DNA of 64,000 nt from JAFASC01 sp036265935. Lineage in GTDB: Bacteria; Pseudomonadota; Alphaproteobacteria; Rhizobiales; Beijerinckiaceae. The stretch spans positions 1 through 64,000 of the forward strand of contig DATAOB010000011.1 of NCBI GenBank assembly GCA_036265935.1, in the 5' to 3' direction. A model generated the notes under the pieces. That model did no database searches. It had not been told where the DNA came from and saw only the letters and a list, made by a program, of their open reading frames with translations. This document shows positions 55,123 to 64,000 of the stretch, piece after piece; position 1 is the first letter of the stretch, and every line of letters starts with the position of its first letter. The position numbers and the translations under genes were made by a program.

Positions 55123-55163
55123 GTTTGGGGCGGCTGGCTTATATTCGGTGAAGGAGACCGGTG

Positions 55164-55727
55164 ATGGGCATTCCCTTCCGCAATCCAGAGCCGATGACGG
55201 CTGACGAATTCTTCGCCTTCACCGCGACGCGCCCCGACGAAGAGAAGTGGGAGCTGATCGATGGGGAGCCGATCATGAATGCGTCTGCGAGTTTCCTGCA
55301 CCAAATCATCGTTACCAACCTAATTGTCGAATTGGCATTGCATCGCCGTGCCAAAAAGGCACCATGGGTGATAATTCCCGGCATCGGTGTTCGCCTTTCC
55401 AATACCAGCGTGCCAGTTCCCGATGTGTTGGTTCGGCCGGACACGCCAATCATCGGTTCCGAGTGCGATGACATGCTTGTTGCCTTCGAGGTGCTTTCGC
55501 CATCGACGGCGGATCGTGATTTGCGGTGGAAAAGACGAGGCTACGCGTCGCTACCGCCGCTTTCCCAGTACGTAATCGTCGCCCAGGATGGGCTTGAGGT
55601 CTTTTCGTATGAGCGGTTGAACGGGTTCGCCGAACGACGGCTCATCAACGTGGACCAGACGCTCGATCTGCCGGTTCTTGGCGTCTCTCTTCCACTTAGC
55701 GACATTTACGCGGGTACCGGCCTTTAG
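55164..55727 (+). CDS. Uma2-family putative endonuclease
   Basis: 187 aa from the ATG at 55164 (AAGGAGA upstream; GTG at 55161 is the alternative). Uma2/DUF820 restriction-endonuclease-like fold: MTADEFFAF, WELIDGEPIMNASAS, PVPDVLVRPD and the PD-(D/E)xK-type EVLSPSTADRDLRWKRRGYA. Function in cells is unsettled; these genes are mobile. Here it interrupts the purC-purS junction and is intact. Confidence 0.87.
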   Translation: MGIPFRNPEPMTADEFFAFTATRPDEEKWELIDGEPIMNASASFLHQIIVTNLIVELALHRRAKKAPWVIIPGIGVRLSNTSVPVPDVLVRPDTPIIGSECDDMLVAFEVLSPSTADRDLRWKRRGYASLPPLSQYVIVAQDGLEVFSYERLNGFAERRLINVDQTLDLPVLGVSLPLSDIYAGTGL

Positions 55728-55807
55728 TCGAGGCGAGGTGCGAACCCGGTGATTGCTTTGATCAGCTTCGCCCCGCTAACGCTGCCCAAGCCCCACATTG
55801 AGGTCTC

Positions 55808-56047
55808 ATGAAAGCGCGCGTCACCGTCACTCTCAAGATCGGCATTCTCGACCCGCAGGGCAAGGCCATCGAGGGCGCGCTCCGCTCGCTCGGGATCGAG
55901 GGGATTGCCAGTGTGCGCCAGGGCAAGGTCTTCGACGTCGAGGTCGAAACGACGGATCGCACGCGTGCACAAAGCCTGCTCGAACAGGCCTGCGACAAGC
56001 TGCTCGCGAACACTGTCGTCGAAAACTATCGCGTCGAGCTGATCTGA
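55808..56047 (+). CDS. purS: Phosphoribosylformylglycinamidine synthase subunit PurS
   Basis: 79 aa. KARVTVTLKIGILDPQGKAI, VRQGKVFDVEVE and the C-terminal NTVVENYRVELI are diagnostic. PurS bridges PurL and PurQ in the three-part FGAM synthase. A 10-base gap to purQ. Confidence 0.96.
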   Translation: MKARVTVTLKIGILDPQGKAIEGALRSLGIEGIASVRQGKVFDVEVETTDRTRAQSLLEQACDKLLANTVVENYRVELI

Positions 56048-56057
56048 GTCCGCCTGA

Positions 56058-56759
56058 ATGAAAGCCGCGATCATCCTCTTCCCTGGCTCCAATCGCGAAG
56101 GCGATGCGGCGCGCGCCATCCGGCAAGCTTCCGGCCGTGCACCGGATATCGTCTGGCATGCGGAGCACAAGCTTCCCGCCGGCACCGATCTCGTCGTGCT
56201 GCCCGGCGGGTTTGCCTACGGCGATTATCTGCGCTGCGGCGCGATTGCCGGCCGCGCGGCGATCATGGATGCGGTCCGTGCGCATGCGGCGCGCGGCGGT
56301 TATGTGCTCGGCATCTGCAATGGATTCCAAATTCTATGCGAAGCTGGACTTCTGCCCGGCGTACTCATGCGCAATTCGAAAATGCGCTTCGTCTGCCGCA
56401 TGCAGCACTTACGCGTCGAGCGTAACGACACGGCTTTTACCAGCGCTTATGCGCATCATCGGGTGATCAAGGTTGCGATCGCCCACGGCGAGGGCAATTA
56501 CACCGCCGATGACGAGACCTATGCCCGGCTCGAAGGCGAGAACCGCGTCGCGTTTCGCTATTGCGATGCCCAAGGGGATGTCGGCGCGGCGAATCCGAAC
56601 GGGTCCGCGAGCGACATTGCCGGCGTCTATTCGGAAAAACTCAACGTGCTCGGCCTGATGCCGCATCCGGAAAATCTCATCGATCCGCTGATTGGCGGCA
56701 CGGATGGGCGCGGGATGTTCGAGAGTCTGGTGAAGGAATTGGCAGTCGCAGCAGCATAG
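56058..56759 (+). CDS. purQ: Phosphoribosylformylglycinamidine synthase glutaminase subunit PurQ
   Basis: 233 aa glutamine amidotransferase that supplies ammonia to PurL. Catalytic C87 in LGICNGFQIL and the His-Glu pair in LMPHPENL. GGFAYGDYLRCGAIA is the family block. Paired with purS; separated from purL by the mazE/mazF-type locus. Confidence 0.96.
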   Translation: MKAAIILFPGSNREGDAARAIRQASGRAPDIVWHAEHKLPAGTDLVVLPGGFAYGDYLRCGAIAGRAAIMDAVRAHAARGGYVLGICNGFQILCEAGLLPGVLMRNSKMRFVCRMQHLRVERNDTAFTSAYAHHRVIKVAIAHGEGNYTADDETYARLEGENRVAFRYCDAQGDVGAANPNGSASDIAGVYSEKLNVLGLMPHPENLIDPLIGGTDGRGMFESLVKELAVAAA

Positions 56760-56776
56760 CTCATTGCGCCCGATAG

Positions 56777-56790
56777 TGTAACGCGTTACA
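56777..56790 (+). promoter_or_regulatory. Palindromic operator of the MazE/MazF-type locus
   Basis: TGTAACGCGTTACA, a perfect 14-bp palindrome, 16 bases before the antitoxin ATG. Operators of this kind, TGTAA/TTACA arms around a short centre, are typical of autoregulated toxin-antitoxin operons. It is preserved although the toxin gene downstream is interrupted. Confidence 0.65.
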
Positions 56791-56806
56791 ATCCGAGGCG
56801 TTTCGG

Positions 56807-57022
56807 ATGATTGAAATGGCCAATCCTGCCCAGCGAATGAAGGCAATGCGCGAGCGCCGACGCACCAAAGGCTTGCGCGAGGTCCGTCTCGTCGTGCCTG
56901 ATGCGCGCGACCCGGCCGTGCGTGCGCGTGTCGCCGAGGAGGTTCGGAACTTGAATCCGGAGCACGAAGCGGAAGCGATGAGGTGGATCGAGGCCGTTTC
57001 AATCTTCGATGAAACGCGGTGA
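56807..57022 (+). CDS. MazE-like antitoxin (DUF3018 type)
   Basis: 71 aa. AQRMKAMRERRRTKGLREVRLVVPD opens with a basic DNA-binding segment and RNLNPEHEAEAMRWIEAVSI closes it, the pattern of antitoxins that precede MazF-like toxins in Alphaproteobacteria. Start at 56807; the ATG at 56816 (MANPAQR) is equally possible. It overlaps the toxin by 14 bases. Frame intact. Confidence 0.78.
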   Translation: MIEMANPAQRMKAMRERRRTKGLREVRLVVPDARDPAVRARVAEEVRNLNPEHEAEAMRWIEAVSIFDETR

Positions 57023-57356
57023 CGTGGTTACGGTCGCCTTATCAGGCGATTACGGAAAGCCTCGGCCGGCCGTCATAGTCTAATCGGATGTCCTGCCAAG
57101 CAGTCACGCCCCCGTCGTCGTCTGCCAAATGACGTCCGAACTGGAGCGTGTTTCAACCTTTCGGGTTGCGATCGATCCTTCTGATGAAAATGGTTTGCGG
57201 CTTCCGTCGCAAGTCATGGCGGATAAGCCGGCTTCGATCTTGCGCGAACGGGTCGGCCGCGTCATCGGACGCTTAAGCCCACCCGACATGGGCAGAGTCG
57301 ACGTCGCACTGGCTTTCGTCTTGGGTCTAGCAGTCGATTCTGCGCGGTCCGAATAG
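57009..57356 (+). pseudogene. MazF-family toxin interrupted by an in-frame TAA
   Basis: From the ATG at 57009 the frame reads MKRGDVVTVALSGDYGKPRP and AVIV, then meets TAA at 57081-57083 (codon 25), and continues without shift as SDVLPSSHAPVVVCQMTSEL, RLPSQVMADKPASIL and RERVGRVIGRLSPPDMGRVD to a TAG at 57354-57356. MazF relatives have VIVQSD at this place, so CAA to TAA (one C-to-T change) is the simplest explanation. Intact length would be 115 aa, the family norm. A downstream start would miss the first strands of the fold. Confidence 0.85.
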
Positions 57357-57372
57357 CCGGCAAGGACTTCTC

Positions 57373-59595
57373 GTGACTTGTAGTGAACCGGAAATCACGC
57401 CCGAACTCGTCACGGCGCATGGACTGAAACCGGACGAGTACGAGCGCATCCTGGCGCTCATCGGCCGGGTGCCCACGTTCACTGAGCTCGGCATTTTTTC
57501 CGCGATGTGGAACGAGCACTGCTCGTACAAGTCCTCGCGCATCCACTTACGCAATCTGCCGACCAAAGCGCCGTGGGTAATCCAGGGGCCGGGCGAGAAT
57601 GCCGGGGTCATCGACATCGGCGACGGGCAGGCCTGCGTCTTCAAGATGGAGAGCCATAACCACCCCTCCTTCATCGAGCCCTATCAGGGTGCGGCGACCG
57701 GCGTCGGCGGCATTCTGCGCGATGTTTTCACCATGGGGGCGCGGCCGATCGCCTGTCTGAACCTCTTGCGTTTCGGCTCGCCCGATCACCCGAAGACCCG
57801 GCATCTCGTCGGCGGCGTCGTCGCCGGGATCGGCGGCTATGGCAATTCGTTTGGGGTGCCGACGGTCGGCGGTTCGACCAGCTTCCACCAGTGCTATGAC
57901 GGCAACATCCTGGTCAACGCGATGGCCGTCGGCATCGCCGACAAGGACAAGATTTTCTACGCCAAGGCGACCGGAATCGGGAATCCGATCGTCTATCTCG
58001 GCTCGAAGACCGGCCGTGACGGCATCCACGGCGCGACCATGGCATCCGCCTCCTTCGAAGAGGAGGCAGAGGAGAAGCGCCCGACCGTTCAGGTCGGAGA
58101 TCCCTTCGCCGAAAAACTGCTGCTCGAAGCCTGCCTCGAGCTGATGGCGTCGGGCTCGGTCATCGCGATCCAAGACATGGGCGCGGCGGGACTGACCTCT
58201 TCCGCCGTCGAGATGGGCGCCAAGGGCAATCTCGGCATCGAGCTCGATCTCGATGCTGTCCCCTGCCGTGAGACGGGCATGAGTGCCTACGAGATGATGT
58301 TGTCGGAGAGCCAGGAGCGCATGCTGATGGTGCTCGACCCCGCGCGCGAGGCCGAGGCCGAAGCGATCTTCCGCAAATGGGGGCTCGACTTCGCGATCGT
58401 CGGACGCACGACCGACACGCTGCGCTTTGTCGTAAAACATCATAGCGAGATCAAAGCCGACTTGCCGATCAAGGAGCTCGGCGATCAGGCGCCGCTCTAC
58501 CACCGCCCCTATGTTCCGACGCCGCCGGCGAGCCCCGTCGATGCAAACTGGGTCCGCCCGCCGGTCGATAATCGAACGGCGCTGCTGCGGCTCCTCGCCT
58601 CGCCGAATCTGTGCAGCAAACGGTGGATTTGGGAGCAGTACGATCACCTGATCCTCGGCAATACGGTCGTGCCGCCCGGAGCGGACGCGGCGGTGGTGCG
58701 CATCGGCGACGGCCCGAAAGGGCTGGCGCTGACGACCGACGTGATCGCACGCTATTGCGCCGCCGATCCGGTCGAGGGGGGGCGCCAGGCCGTGGCGGAA
58801 GCCTGGCGCAATCTGGTCGTCGTCGGCGCCCGTCCCCTGGCGATTACCGACAATCTCAATTTCGGCAATCCCGAGCGGCCCGAAATCATGGGACAATTCG
58901 TCGGCTGCTTGCAGGGCATCGGCGAGGCCTGCCGGGCGCTCGATTTTCCCATCGTCTCCGGCAATGTCTCGCTTTACAACGAGACGCGCGGTCAGGGCAT
59001 TCTGCCGACGCCCGCCATCGGCGGCGTTGGCGTGGTGGACGATGTTGCGAAGATCGCAACGCCGGCTTTCAAAGATGAAGGTCACGCGATCCTGTTGATC
59101 GGGAAAACGCGGGCCTGGCTCGGTCAGTCTATCTATCTGTCCGAGCTTTGCGGCCGCGAGGAGGGCGCGCCGCCCCCGGTCGACCTTGCCGAAGAACGCC
59201 GCAACGGCGAATTCGTCAGCACGGCGATCAAGACGGGCCGAGTGACAGCCGTTCACGATCTGGCTGAAGGCGGCTTGGGCGTCGCGCTGGCCGAGATGGC
59301 GATCGATGGCGGCATCGGCGCGCGAATCGACCTGCTCCCCGATGGAGGGCCTCCGCATGGGGTTCTATTCGGCGAGGGCCAGGCGCGATATGTGGTGACC
59401 GCAACCAAAGCTGCCGCCAAGGCGCTTATCGCCGATGCCGCGGCTGCCGGCGTGGAAGTCCTGCGGCTCGGCGAAACGGGTGGCGAGGCGCTGATCCTGC
59501 CGGAGGTAGCGCCAATCGCGATCGAGGAACTCATCCGGGCACATGCGGACTGGCTGCCGAACTATATGGCGGGCGCGCCCGCGCCAAGGAACTGA
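57373..59595 (+). CDS. purL: Phosphoribosylformylglycinamidine synthase subunit PurL
   Basis: 740 aa small-type FGAM synthase. ILALIGRVPTFTELGIFSAM, WNEHCSYKSSR, GVGGILRDVFTMGARPIA and the second-half repeat NLVVVGARPLAITDNLNFGN mark the two AIRS-like halves. GTG start 57373 with AAGGA upstream. Works with PurS and PurQ encoded upstream. Confidence 0.97.
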   Translation: MTCSEPEITPELVTAHGLKPDEYERILALIGRVPTFTELGIFSAMWNEHCSYKSSRIHLRNLPTKAPWVIQGPGENAGVIDIGDGQACVFKMESHNHPSFIEPYQGAATGVGGILRDVFTMGARPIACLNLLRFGSPDHPKTRHLVGGVVAGIGGYGNSFGVPTVGGSTSFHQCYDGNILVNAMAVGIADKDKIFYAKATGIGNPIVYLGSKTGRDGIHGATMASASFEEEAEEKRPTVQVGDPFAEKLLLEACLELMASGSVIAIQDMGAAGLTSSAVEMGAKGNLGIELDLDAVPCRETGMSAYEMMLSESQERMLMVLDPAREAEAEAIFRKWGLDFAIVGRTTDTLRFVVKHHSEIKADLPIKELGDQAPLYHRPYVPTPPASPVDANWVRPPVDNRTALLRLLASPNLCSKRWIWEQYDHLILGNTVVPPGADAAVVRIGDGPKGLALTTDVIARYCAADPVEGGRQAVAEAWRNLVVVGARPLAITDNLNFGNPERPEIMGQFVGCLQGIGEACRALDFPIVSGNVSLYNETRGQGILPTPAIGGVGVVDDVAKIATPAFKDEGHAILLIGKTRAWLGQSIYLSELCGREEGAPPPVDLAEERRNGEFVSTAIKTGRVTAVHDLAEGGLGVALAEMAIDGGIGARIDLLPDGGPPHGVLFGEGQARYVVTATKAAAKALIADAAAAGVEVLRLGETGGEALILPEVAPIAIEELIRAHADWLPNYMAGAPAPRN

Positions 59596-59607
59596 AGGAA
59601 GAACGCC

Positions 59608-59844
59608 ATGGCGATGCAAGCGGCGGAAATCGAGCGGCTGATCAAGGCGGCACTGCCCGACGCGTCAGTCGAGATCCGCGATCTCGCCGGCGACGGCGAT
59701 CACTACGCAGCAACGGTCGTCTCGCCCGCCTTCCGCGGCAAGAGCCGCGTCCAGCAGCACCAGCTCGTCTACAAGGCCCTGCAGGGGCGGATGGGCGGCG
59801 AGTTGCATGCCCTTGCGCTGACGACCGCCGCGCCGCAGGATTGA
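59608..59844 (+). CDS. bolA: BolA-family protein
   Basis: 78 aa. IERLIKAALPDASVEIRDLA and the conserved KSRVQQHQLVYKALQGRMG block. BolA partners monothiol glutaredoxins in Fe-S and iron homeostasis; grxD lies downstream, separated by a broken DUF29 gene. It follows purL after 12 bases. Confidence 0.94.
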   Translation: MAMQAAEIERLIKAALPDASVEIRDLAGDGDHYAATVVSPAFRGKSRVQQHQLVYKALQGRMGGELHALALTTAAPQD

Positions 59845-59849
59845 GGCCG

Positions 59850-60353
59850 ATGGACGATCGCACGCTTTACGAAACGGATATCGTCGCCTGGGCCGAGCAA
59901 CAAGCGGCTGCACTGCGCGTGATTTCGTCCTCTCCCGCTGGCCGTAGCAATGCCGTGGATTGGCAGAATGTCGTCGAGGAGATCGAGAGTTTGGGCCGCT
60001 CGCAAATCCGTGCCGTTGAAAGCAAGCTCACTCTCATTTTCGTCCGCCTCCTGAAGATTGTATCTGACCCCGGACGCTTCCGCAGGTGCGGGATGGCGCG
60101 CCGAGATCACAAGCTTCCAGCGCGTGGTTCGAATGGAATTCACGCCCGCAATGAAAGGGCGGCTGAATCTTGAGGAACTCTGGCAGGACGCTCTGAAACA
60201 GGCTGAGGCGGCGCTTTTTCCATATGGCGCGACTCTCAACGAAAACTACCGGCCTCCAGTCCCTTTCGGCTGGAAGACTTGACCGCGCCCGACTTCGATG
60301 CGCAGACGGCGCTCGACACCCTTACTAAAGCGATTGGTGCACGCCAGACATAA
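59850..60353 (+). pseudogene. DUF29-family gene with two frameshifts
   Basis: ATG 59850: MDDRTLYETDIVAWAEQQAA, DWQNVVEEIESLGRSQIRAV and LIFVRLLKIVSDP, then the frame is lost at CCCCGGACG (near 60068-60075). The next frame gives ASAGAGWRAEITSFQRVVRM and LNLEELWQDALKQAEAALFP, and a second shift near 60255-60270 gives PFRLEDLTAPDFDAQTALDT to a TAA at 60351-60353. Together these make a full DUF29 protein (about 167 aa). It sits between bolA and grxD. Confidence 0.8.
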
Positions 60354-60424
60354 CGACGAGGCTTGCTTTGCCTCTTGCGCTGAACGCGCCTGAACCCCAA
60401 AATTAGGCAAATCCGGAGAGTCCT

Positions 60425-60769
<345 letters not shown>

Positions 60770-60950
60770 GCGGCACGGAGCTCACCTCGCCTTCTGCCGG
60801 CGAAACGCCAGGCGAGCCAGAGCACAATTTACGCGCGTCAGATCGCACCGCCGGCGCGGACGAGGTTGCGTTTTTCGCAAGCGATCCCCACAATTGGGAC
60901 TAGGTAGGGTTTGGGGATTCCGCAAGTTCCGCCTCCCATGGGTGCCCGCG

Positions 60951-62267
60951 ATGCTTGACCAACGTCTCGTTGCCTGGATCAAGGACGGACTCTCCCGCCC
61001 TGGGAAAAGCCAGAACGGGCTTGCGGAAGCGCTGGATATCGACCCCTCGTCCGTCTCGCGGCTCTTGAAAGGCGCACGTCAGATCAAGACGCGCGAGATC
61101 GAGCTGATCTCCTCCTATCTCGGCTATGGCCCGCCCGCCCATACGTTCGGCATGTCTGGGCAAGGCCATGTGCGCGGCACGCCATCGTCAACCGCCGCCG
61201 TCGTCGAGGCGATCGAGGCGATCGCCCGCGGCGAGCTCGTCGTCGTCACCGACGATGATGACCGGGAGAATGAGGGCGACCTGGTCATGGCGGCTTCGCA
61301 CGCCACGCCGGAAAAGATGGCGTTCATCCTGCGCCATTGCTGCGGCATCGTCTGCGCGCCGATGCCGCCGGACCTCGCGCGGCGCCTCAACCTCGCACCG
61401 ATGGTCTCGGCCAACGACGCGCCGCTTGGGACGGCGTTCACCGTCTCCGTCGATGTGCGCCACGGCCTCACCACCGGCATTTCCGCCGAGCAGCGCACCA
61501 ATACGGTGCGCGCGCTCGCCAATAACAATATGGGTGCCTCGGATTTCGTTCGTCCCGGCCACGTCTTCCCGCTGGTGGCTAAAGAGGGCGGCGTGCTCAT
61601 GCGCTCCGGCCACACCGAAGCCGCCGTCGATCTCTGTAAGCTCGCCAGCCTGCCGCCGGTCGGCGTGATCTGCGAGCTCGTAAACAAGGACGACGGCACG
61701 GTCATGGCCGGCGCGCAAATCCGCGACTTCGCTAAGACGCACGGGCTGAAATGCATTTCGGTTGCCGATCTCATCGCTTATCGCCGCGCGCGGGAGAAAC
61801 TGGTCGAGCGTGTCGCTTCCATGCCGGTCGAGACGATTGCCGGGCGCATGATTCTGCACGTCTATGTCACGCCGTTCGATCGCGTGCAGCATTTTGCCTT
61901 CGTGCTCGGTGAGATCGGCGATGGCATCGATGTGCCGGCGCGCCTGCATCGCGCCGACATTTTGGGCGACGTGTTTTCCGGTGGCACGACAATCCGGCGC
62001 ACGCTCGAGCGCTTCCGCGCCGAAGGCCGCGGCGTATTCGTTTATCTGAGAGACGGCGCGGCCGGCGTGCCGGTCAACATCGTGCGGCCGGGCGCCGACG
62101 GCTCCGAAGACGAGCGCCAGCGCCAATGGCTCGATGTCGGTTTGGGCGCCCAAATCCTGAAGGACCTCGGCATCACCTCGATCCGGCTGCGCACCTCGGC
62201 GCCGCGCACCTATGTGGGGCTGTCCGGCTTCGGCATCGAGATCAACGCATTCGAGGATGTGGGATAG
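60951..62267 (+). CDS. ribB: RibBX-type 3,4-dihydroxy-2-butanone-4-phosphate synthase with N-terminal HTH domain
   Basis: 438 aa in three parts. Residues about 1-60 form an XRE-like helix-turn-helix (GLAEALDIDPSSVSRLLKGA). Residues about 75-275 are DHBP synthase, with the metal/acidic loop TDDDDRENEGDLVMAA (about 100-115) and SGHTEAAVDL. Residues about 280-438 resemble GTP cyclohydrolase II but lack its zinc cysteines: HRADILGDVFSGGTTI replaces the usual HSECLTGDVFGSRRCDCG-type site, so it is the inactive RibX type. The first ATG of the core would be 61152; reading is continuous from 60951. No FMN riboswitch is seen upstream. Confidence 0.88.
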   Translation: MLDQRLVAWIKDGLSRPGKSQNGLAEALDIDPSSVSRLLKGARQIKTREIELISSYLGYGPPAHTFGMSGQGHVRGTPSSTAAVVEAIEAIARGELVVVTDDDDRENEGDLVMAASHATPEKMAFILRHCCGIVCAPMPPDLARRLNLAPMVSANDAPLGTAFTVSVDVRHGLTTGISAEQRTNTVRALANNNMGASDFVRPGHVFPLVAKEGGVLMRSGHTEAAVDLCKLASLPPVGVICELVNKDDGTVMAGAQIRDFAKTHGLKCISVADLIAYRRAREKLVERVASMPVETIAGRMILHVYVTPFDRVQHFAFVLGEIGDGIDVPARLHRADILGDVFSGGTTIRRTLERFRAEGRGVFVYLRDGAAGVPVNIVRPGADGSEDERQRQWLDVGLGAQILKDLGITSIRLRTSAPRTYVGLSGFGIEINAFEDVG

Positions 62268-62311
62268 GCGGCCGCGTCCGTCATCTCGCCCATCTGTGAT
62301 AGATGAGGCGC

Positions 62312-64000
62312 ATGGCCCTCGTTGAGCAAACCCAACTCGAGCCGCCGGCGGTTGAGCTTTCGCCCGCTCCCCCGCGTCCCTTCACGCGTGCCGCGGTTGA
62401 CGCCGAAATTGCCGAGCTTCACGCGAAGGATGCGCGTCCGCAGGACGTGCGGCCTCTGGTGATCGAGCGCTTCCGGCGGGCACTCGAGGACGGGCGCGCC
62501 GCCGCGCGCGCCGAGCTCGAGGCGGGCGGCGGCGGTTGCGAATGCACGCAGGCGCTGTCAAACCTGCAGGACAACCTGATCGGCGCGATCCACGAATATG
62601 TCGTGCGCTATCTTCATCCGCCCGCCTCGCCGGCTGATCGCGAGCAGATGACGATTGCGGCAGTCGGCGGCTATGGCCGCGGAACGTTGGCGCCCGGCTC
62701 CGATATCGATCTTCTCTTTCTTGTGCCGGCAAAGCAGACGCAATGGGTCGAGCGCGTCGTCGAATCCATTCTCTACGTTCTCTGGGACTTGAAGCAAAAG
62801 GTCGGTCATTCAACGCGTTCCGTTGCCGAGTGCCTGCGGCAGGCACGCGACGACATGACGATTCGCACCGCGCTTCTCGAAGCCCGCTACATCCTCGGCA
62901 ACAACGGTCTGTTTCAGGACCTGCGGAGGCGCTTCGATCAGGAGATCGTGCGCACGACGGCGCGCGAATTTGTCGCGGCGAAACTCGCGGACCGGGAAGT
63001 ACGCGTGCGCCGCGCCGGCAACTCGCGCTACCTCGTCGAACCCAATGTCAAAGAGAGCAAGGGCGGCTTGCGCGATCTCAACACGCTGTTTTGGATCGGC
63101 AAATATGTTTATCGCGTGCGCGAGGCGCACGACCTCGTCGAAGCGGGTCTATTCACGCCGAGCGAATATGCGCTCTTCGTGCGGTGCGAGGAGTTTTTGT
63201 GGCGCGTACGCTGCCATCTGCATTTCGTCACCGGCCGCGCCGAAGAGCGGTTGAGTTTCGATCTGCAGCGGGTTCTTGCAGCCCGGCTCGGCTATAAGAA
63301 TCGTGGCGGCCTCTCCGCCGTCGAGCGCTTCATGAAACATTACTTCCTTATCGCCAAGGACGTCGGCGACCTGACCGCGATCGTCTGTGCCGCGCTTGAA
63401 GAACGCGAAGCGAAACCGCGCGCCTACCTCGATCGCTTCGTCCAGCGTTTCCGCCGGCGCAGAAAGGCGCTGCCAAGCGCCGATTTCGCGATCGAAACCG
63501 ATCGCGTAACCGTTGCGCGGCCGGACGTCTTCGAAAAGGACCCCATCAACCTCATCCGGCTGTTCTGGATCGCCGATCAGTACATCCTGCCGATCCATCC
63601 GGATGCTGCAAGGCTGGTCACGCGCTCGCTGCGGCGCATTGACAATTCGCTGCGTAATAACCCCGAAGCCAATCGCCTTTTTCTGGAGATTCTTACGTCA
63701 CGGCATGCGCCGGAGACCGTGCTCCGCCGCATGAACGAGGCCGGCGTACTCGGCCGATTCATTCCCGATTTCGGTCAGATCGTCGCGATGATGCAATTCA
63801 ACATGTATCATCACTATACTGTCGACGAGCACCTCTTGCGCGCGATCGGCATTCTCGCCGACATCGAAGCCCATCGGCTGGTCGACGACCATCCGCTGAC
63901 CAGCGAAATCCTGCCGTCGATCAGCAATCGCACCTCGCTTCATTTAGCGCTGTTCCTGCACGACATCGCCAAAGGACGCCAGCAGGATCATTCGAGCGCG
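62312..64000 (+). CDS. glnD: Bifunctional uridylyltransferase/uridylyl-removing enzyme GlnD, partial
   Basis: Senses glutamine and modifies PII proteins. The first 563 codons lie in the window; the gene runs off the right edge (family about 900 aa or more). Nucleotidyltransferase domain with VGGYGRGTLAPGSDIDLLFL (catalytic D131, D133), the GlnD linker domain with ESKGGLRDLNTLFWIGKY, and the start of the HD domain with HHYTVDEHLL and LFLHDIAKGR. Start ATG 62312, or the in-frame ATG at 62303; ribosome site weak. Confidence 0.95.
   Translation, partial: MALVEQTQLEPPAVELSPAPPRPFTRAAVDAEIAELHAKDARPQDVRPLVIERFRRALEDGRAAARAELEAGGGGCECTQALSNLQDNLIGAIHEYVVRYLHPPASPADREQMTIAAVGGYGRGTLAPGSDIDLLFLVPAKQTQWVERVVESILYVLWDLKQKVGHSTRSVAECLRQARDDMTIRTALLEARYILGNNGLFQDLRRRFDQEIVRTTAREFVAAKLADREVRVRRAGNSRYLVEPNVKESKGGLRDLNTLFWIGKYVYRVREAHDLVEAGLFTPSEYALFVRCEEFLWRVRCHLHFVTGRAEERLSFDLQRVLAARLGYKNRGGLSAVERFMKHYFLIAKDVGDLTAIVCAALEEREAKPRAYLDRFVQRFRRRRKALPSADFAIETDRVTVARPDVFEKDPINLIRLFWIADQYILPIHPDAARLVTRSLRRIDNSLRNNPEANRLFLEILTSRHAPETVLRRMNEAGVLGRFIPDFGQIVAMMQFNMYHHYTVDEHLLRAIGILADIEAHRLVDDHPLTSEILPSISNRTSLHLALFLHDIAKGRQQDHSSA

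Noticed and set aside
60770..60950. FMN riboswitch before ribB
   Set aside because: None of the conserved RFN-element blocks is present.

Overview
The window is 64 kb of GC-rich chromosome from an alphaproteobacterium, most likely order Hyphomicrobiales (Rhizobiales). This rests on GcrA, the Rhizobiales-type block phoR-pstSCAB-phoU-phoB, argD-argF-hslO, the F1-ATPase inhibitor zeta (DUF1476), DUF4167 beside prmC, an FtsZ with a long A/P-rich linker, and a purC-purS-purQ-purL-bolA-grxD block. Genus cannot be fixed by eye.

Layout: 0.1-6.5 kb carries trpS, an Nfu scaffold, a RutE-like nitroreductase, gcrA (reverse), then argD-argF-hslO. From 6.5 to 12.8 kb, reverse strand, is a tightly overlapping chain tsaB-rimI-acyltransferase-miaB-phoH-ybeY-corC. 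A toxin-antitoxin remnant (12.8-13.4 kb) precedes the reverse-strand phosphate block (13.4-19.9 kb) with a triple Pho box before pstS. htpG and a binding-protein-like gene follow. A decayed stretch (22.9-24.5 kb) holds an htpG-tail remnant, a truncated gene and a broken HNH endonuclease gene. Then come prmC, DUF4167, MOSC, a Liv-type binding protein, a broken methyltransferase and a repeat-containing gap. The accessory stretch 30-39 kb has an arsenic operon (arsR-arsI-aqpS-arsC) with a readable promoter/operator, eutBC, a dehydrogenase, a metallophosphoesterase-cupredoxin-ECF sigma-anti-sigma block and a cysteine hydrolase. Housekeeping resumes with ddl-ftsQ-ftsA-ftsZ, lpxC-bamD-recN, a stand-alone LigD polymerase domain, rimM-DUF1178-grxC-(broken comF), a methyltransferase, xerC and zeta. 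The purine block, interrupted by accessory genes, leads to an HTH-RibBX fusion and a glnD cut by the window edge.

The most striking theme is selective gene decay. The housekeeping genes read through without interruption, while at least seven accessory or dispensable genes carry internal stops or frameshifts: a ParE toxin, a MazF toxin, an AbrB/MazE-like antitoxin, an HNH nuclease, a methyltransferase, a DUF29 gene and comF. In both recognisable toxin-antitoxin loci the antitoxin and its palindromic operator look intact while the toxin has an early in-frame stop. The other leading observations are a helix-turn-helix domain fused to the riboflavin protein RibBX and a dense cluster of GANTC (CcrM) sites in the gcrA promoter region. 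No rRNA, tRNA, CRISPR array, complete insertion sequence or prophage was recognised.
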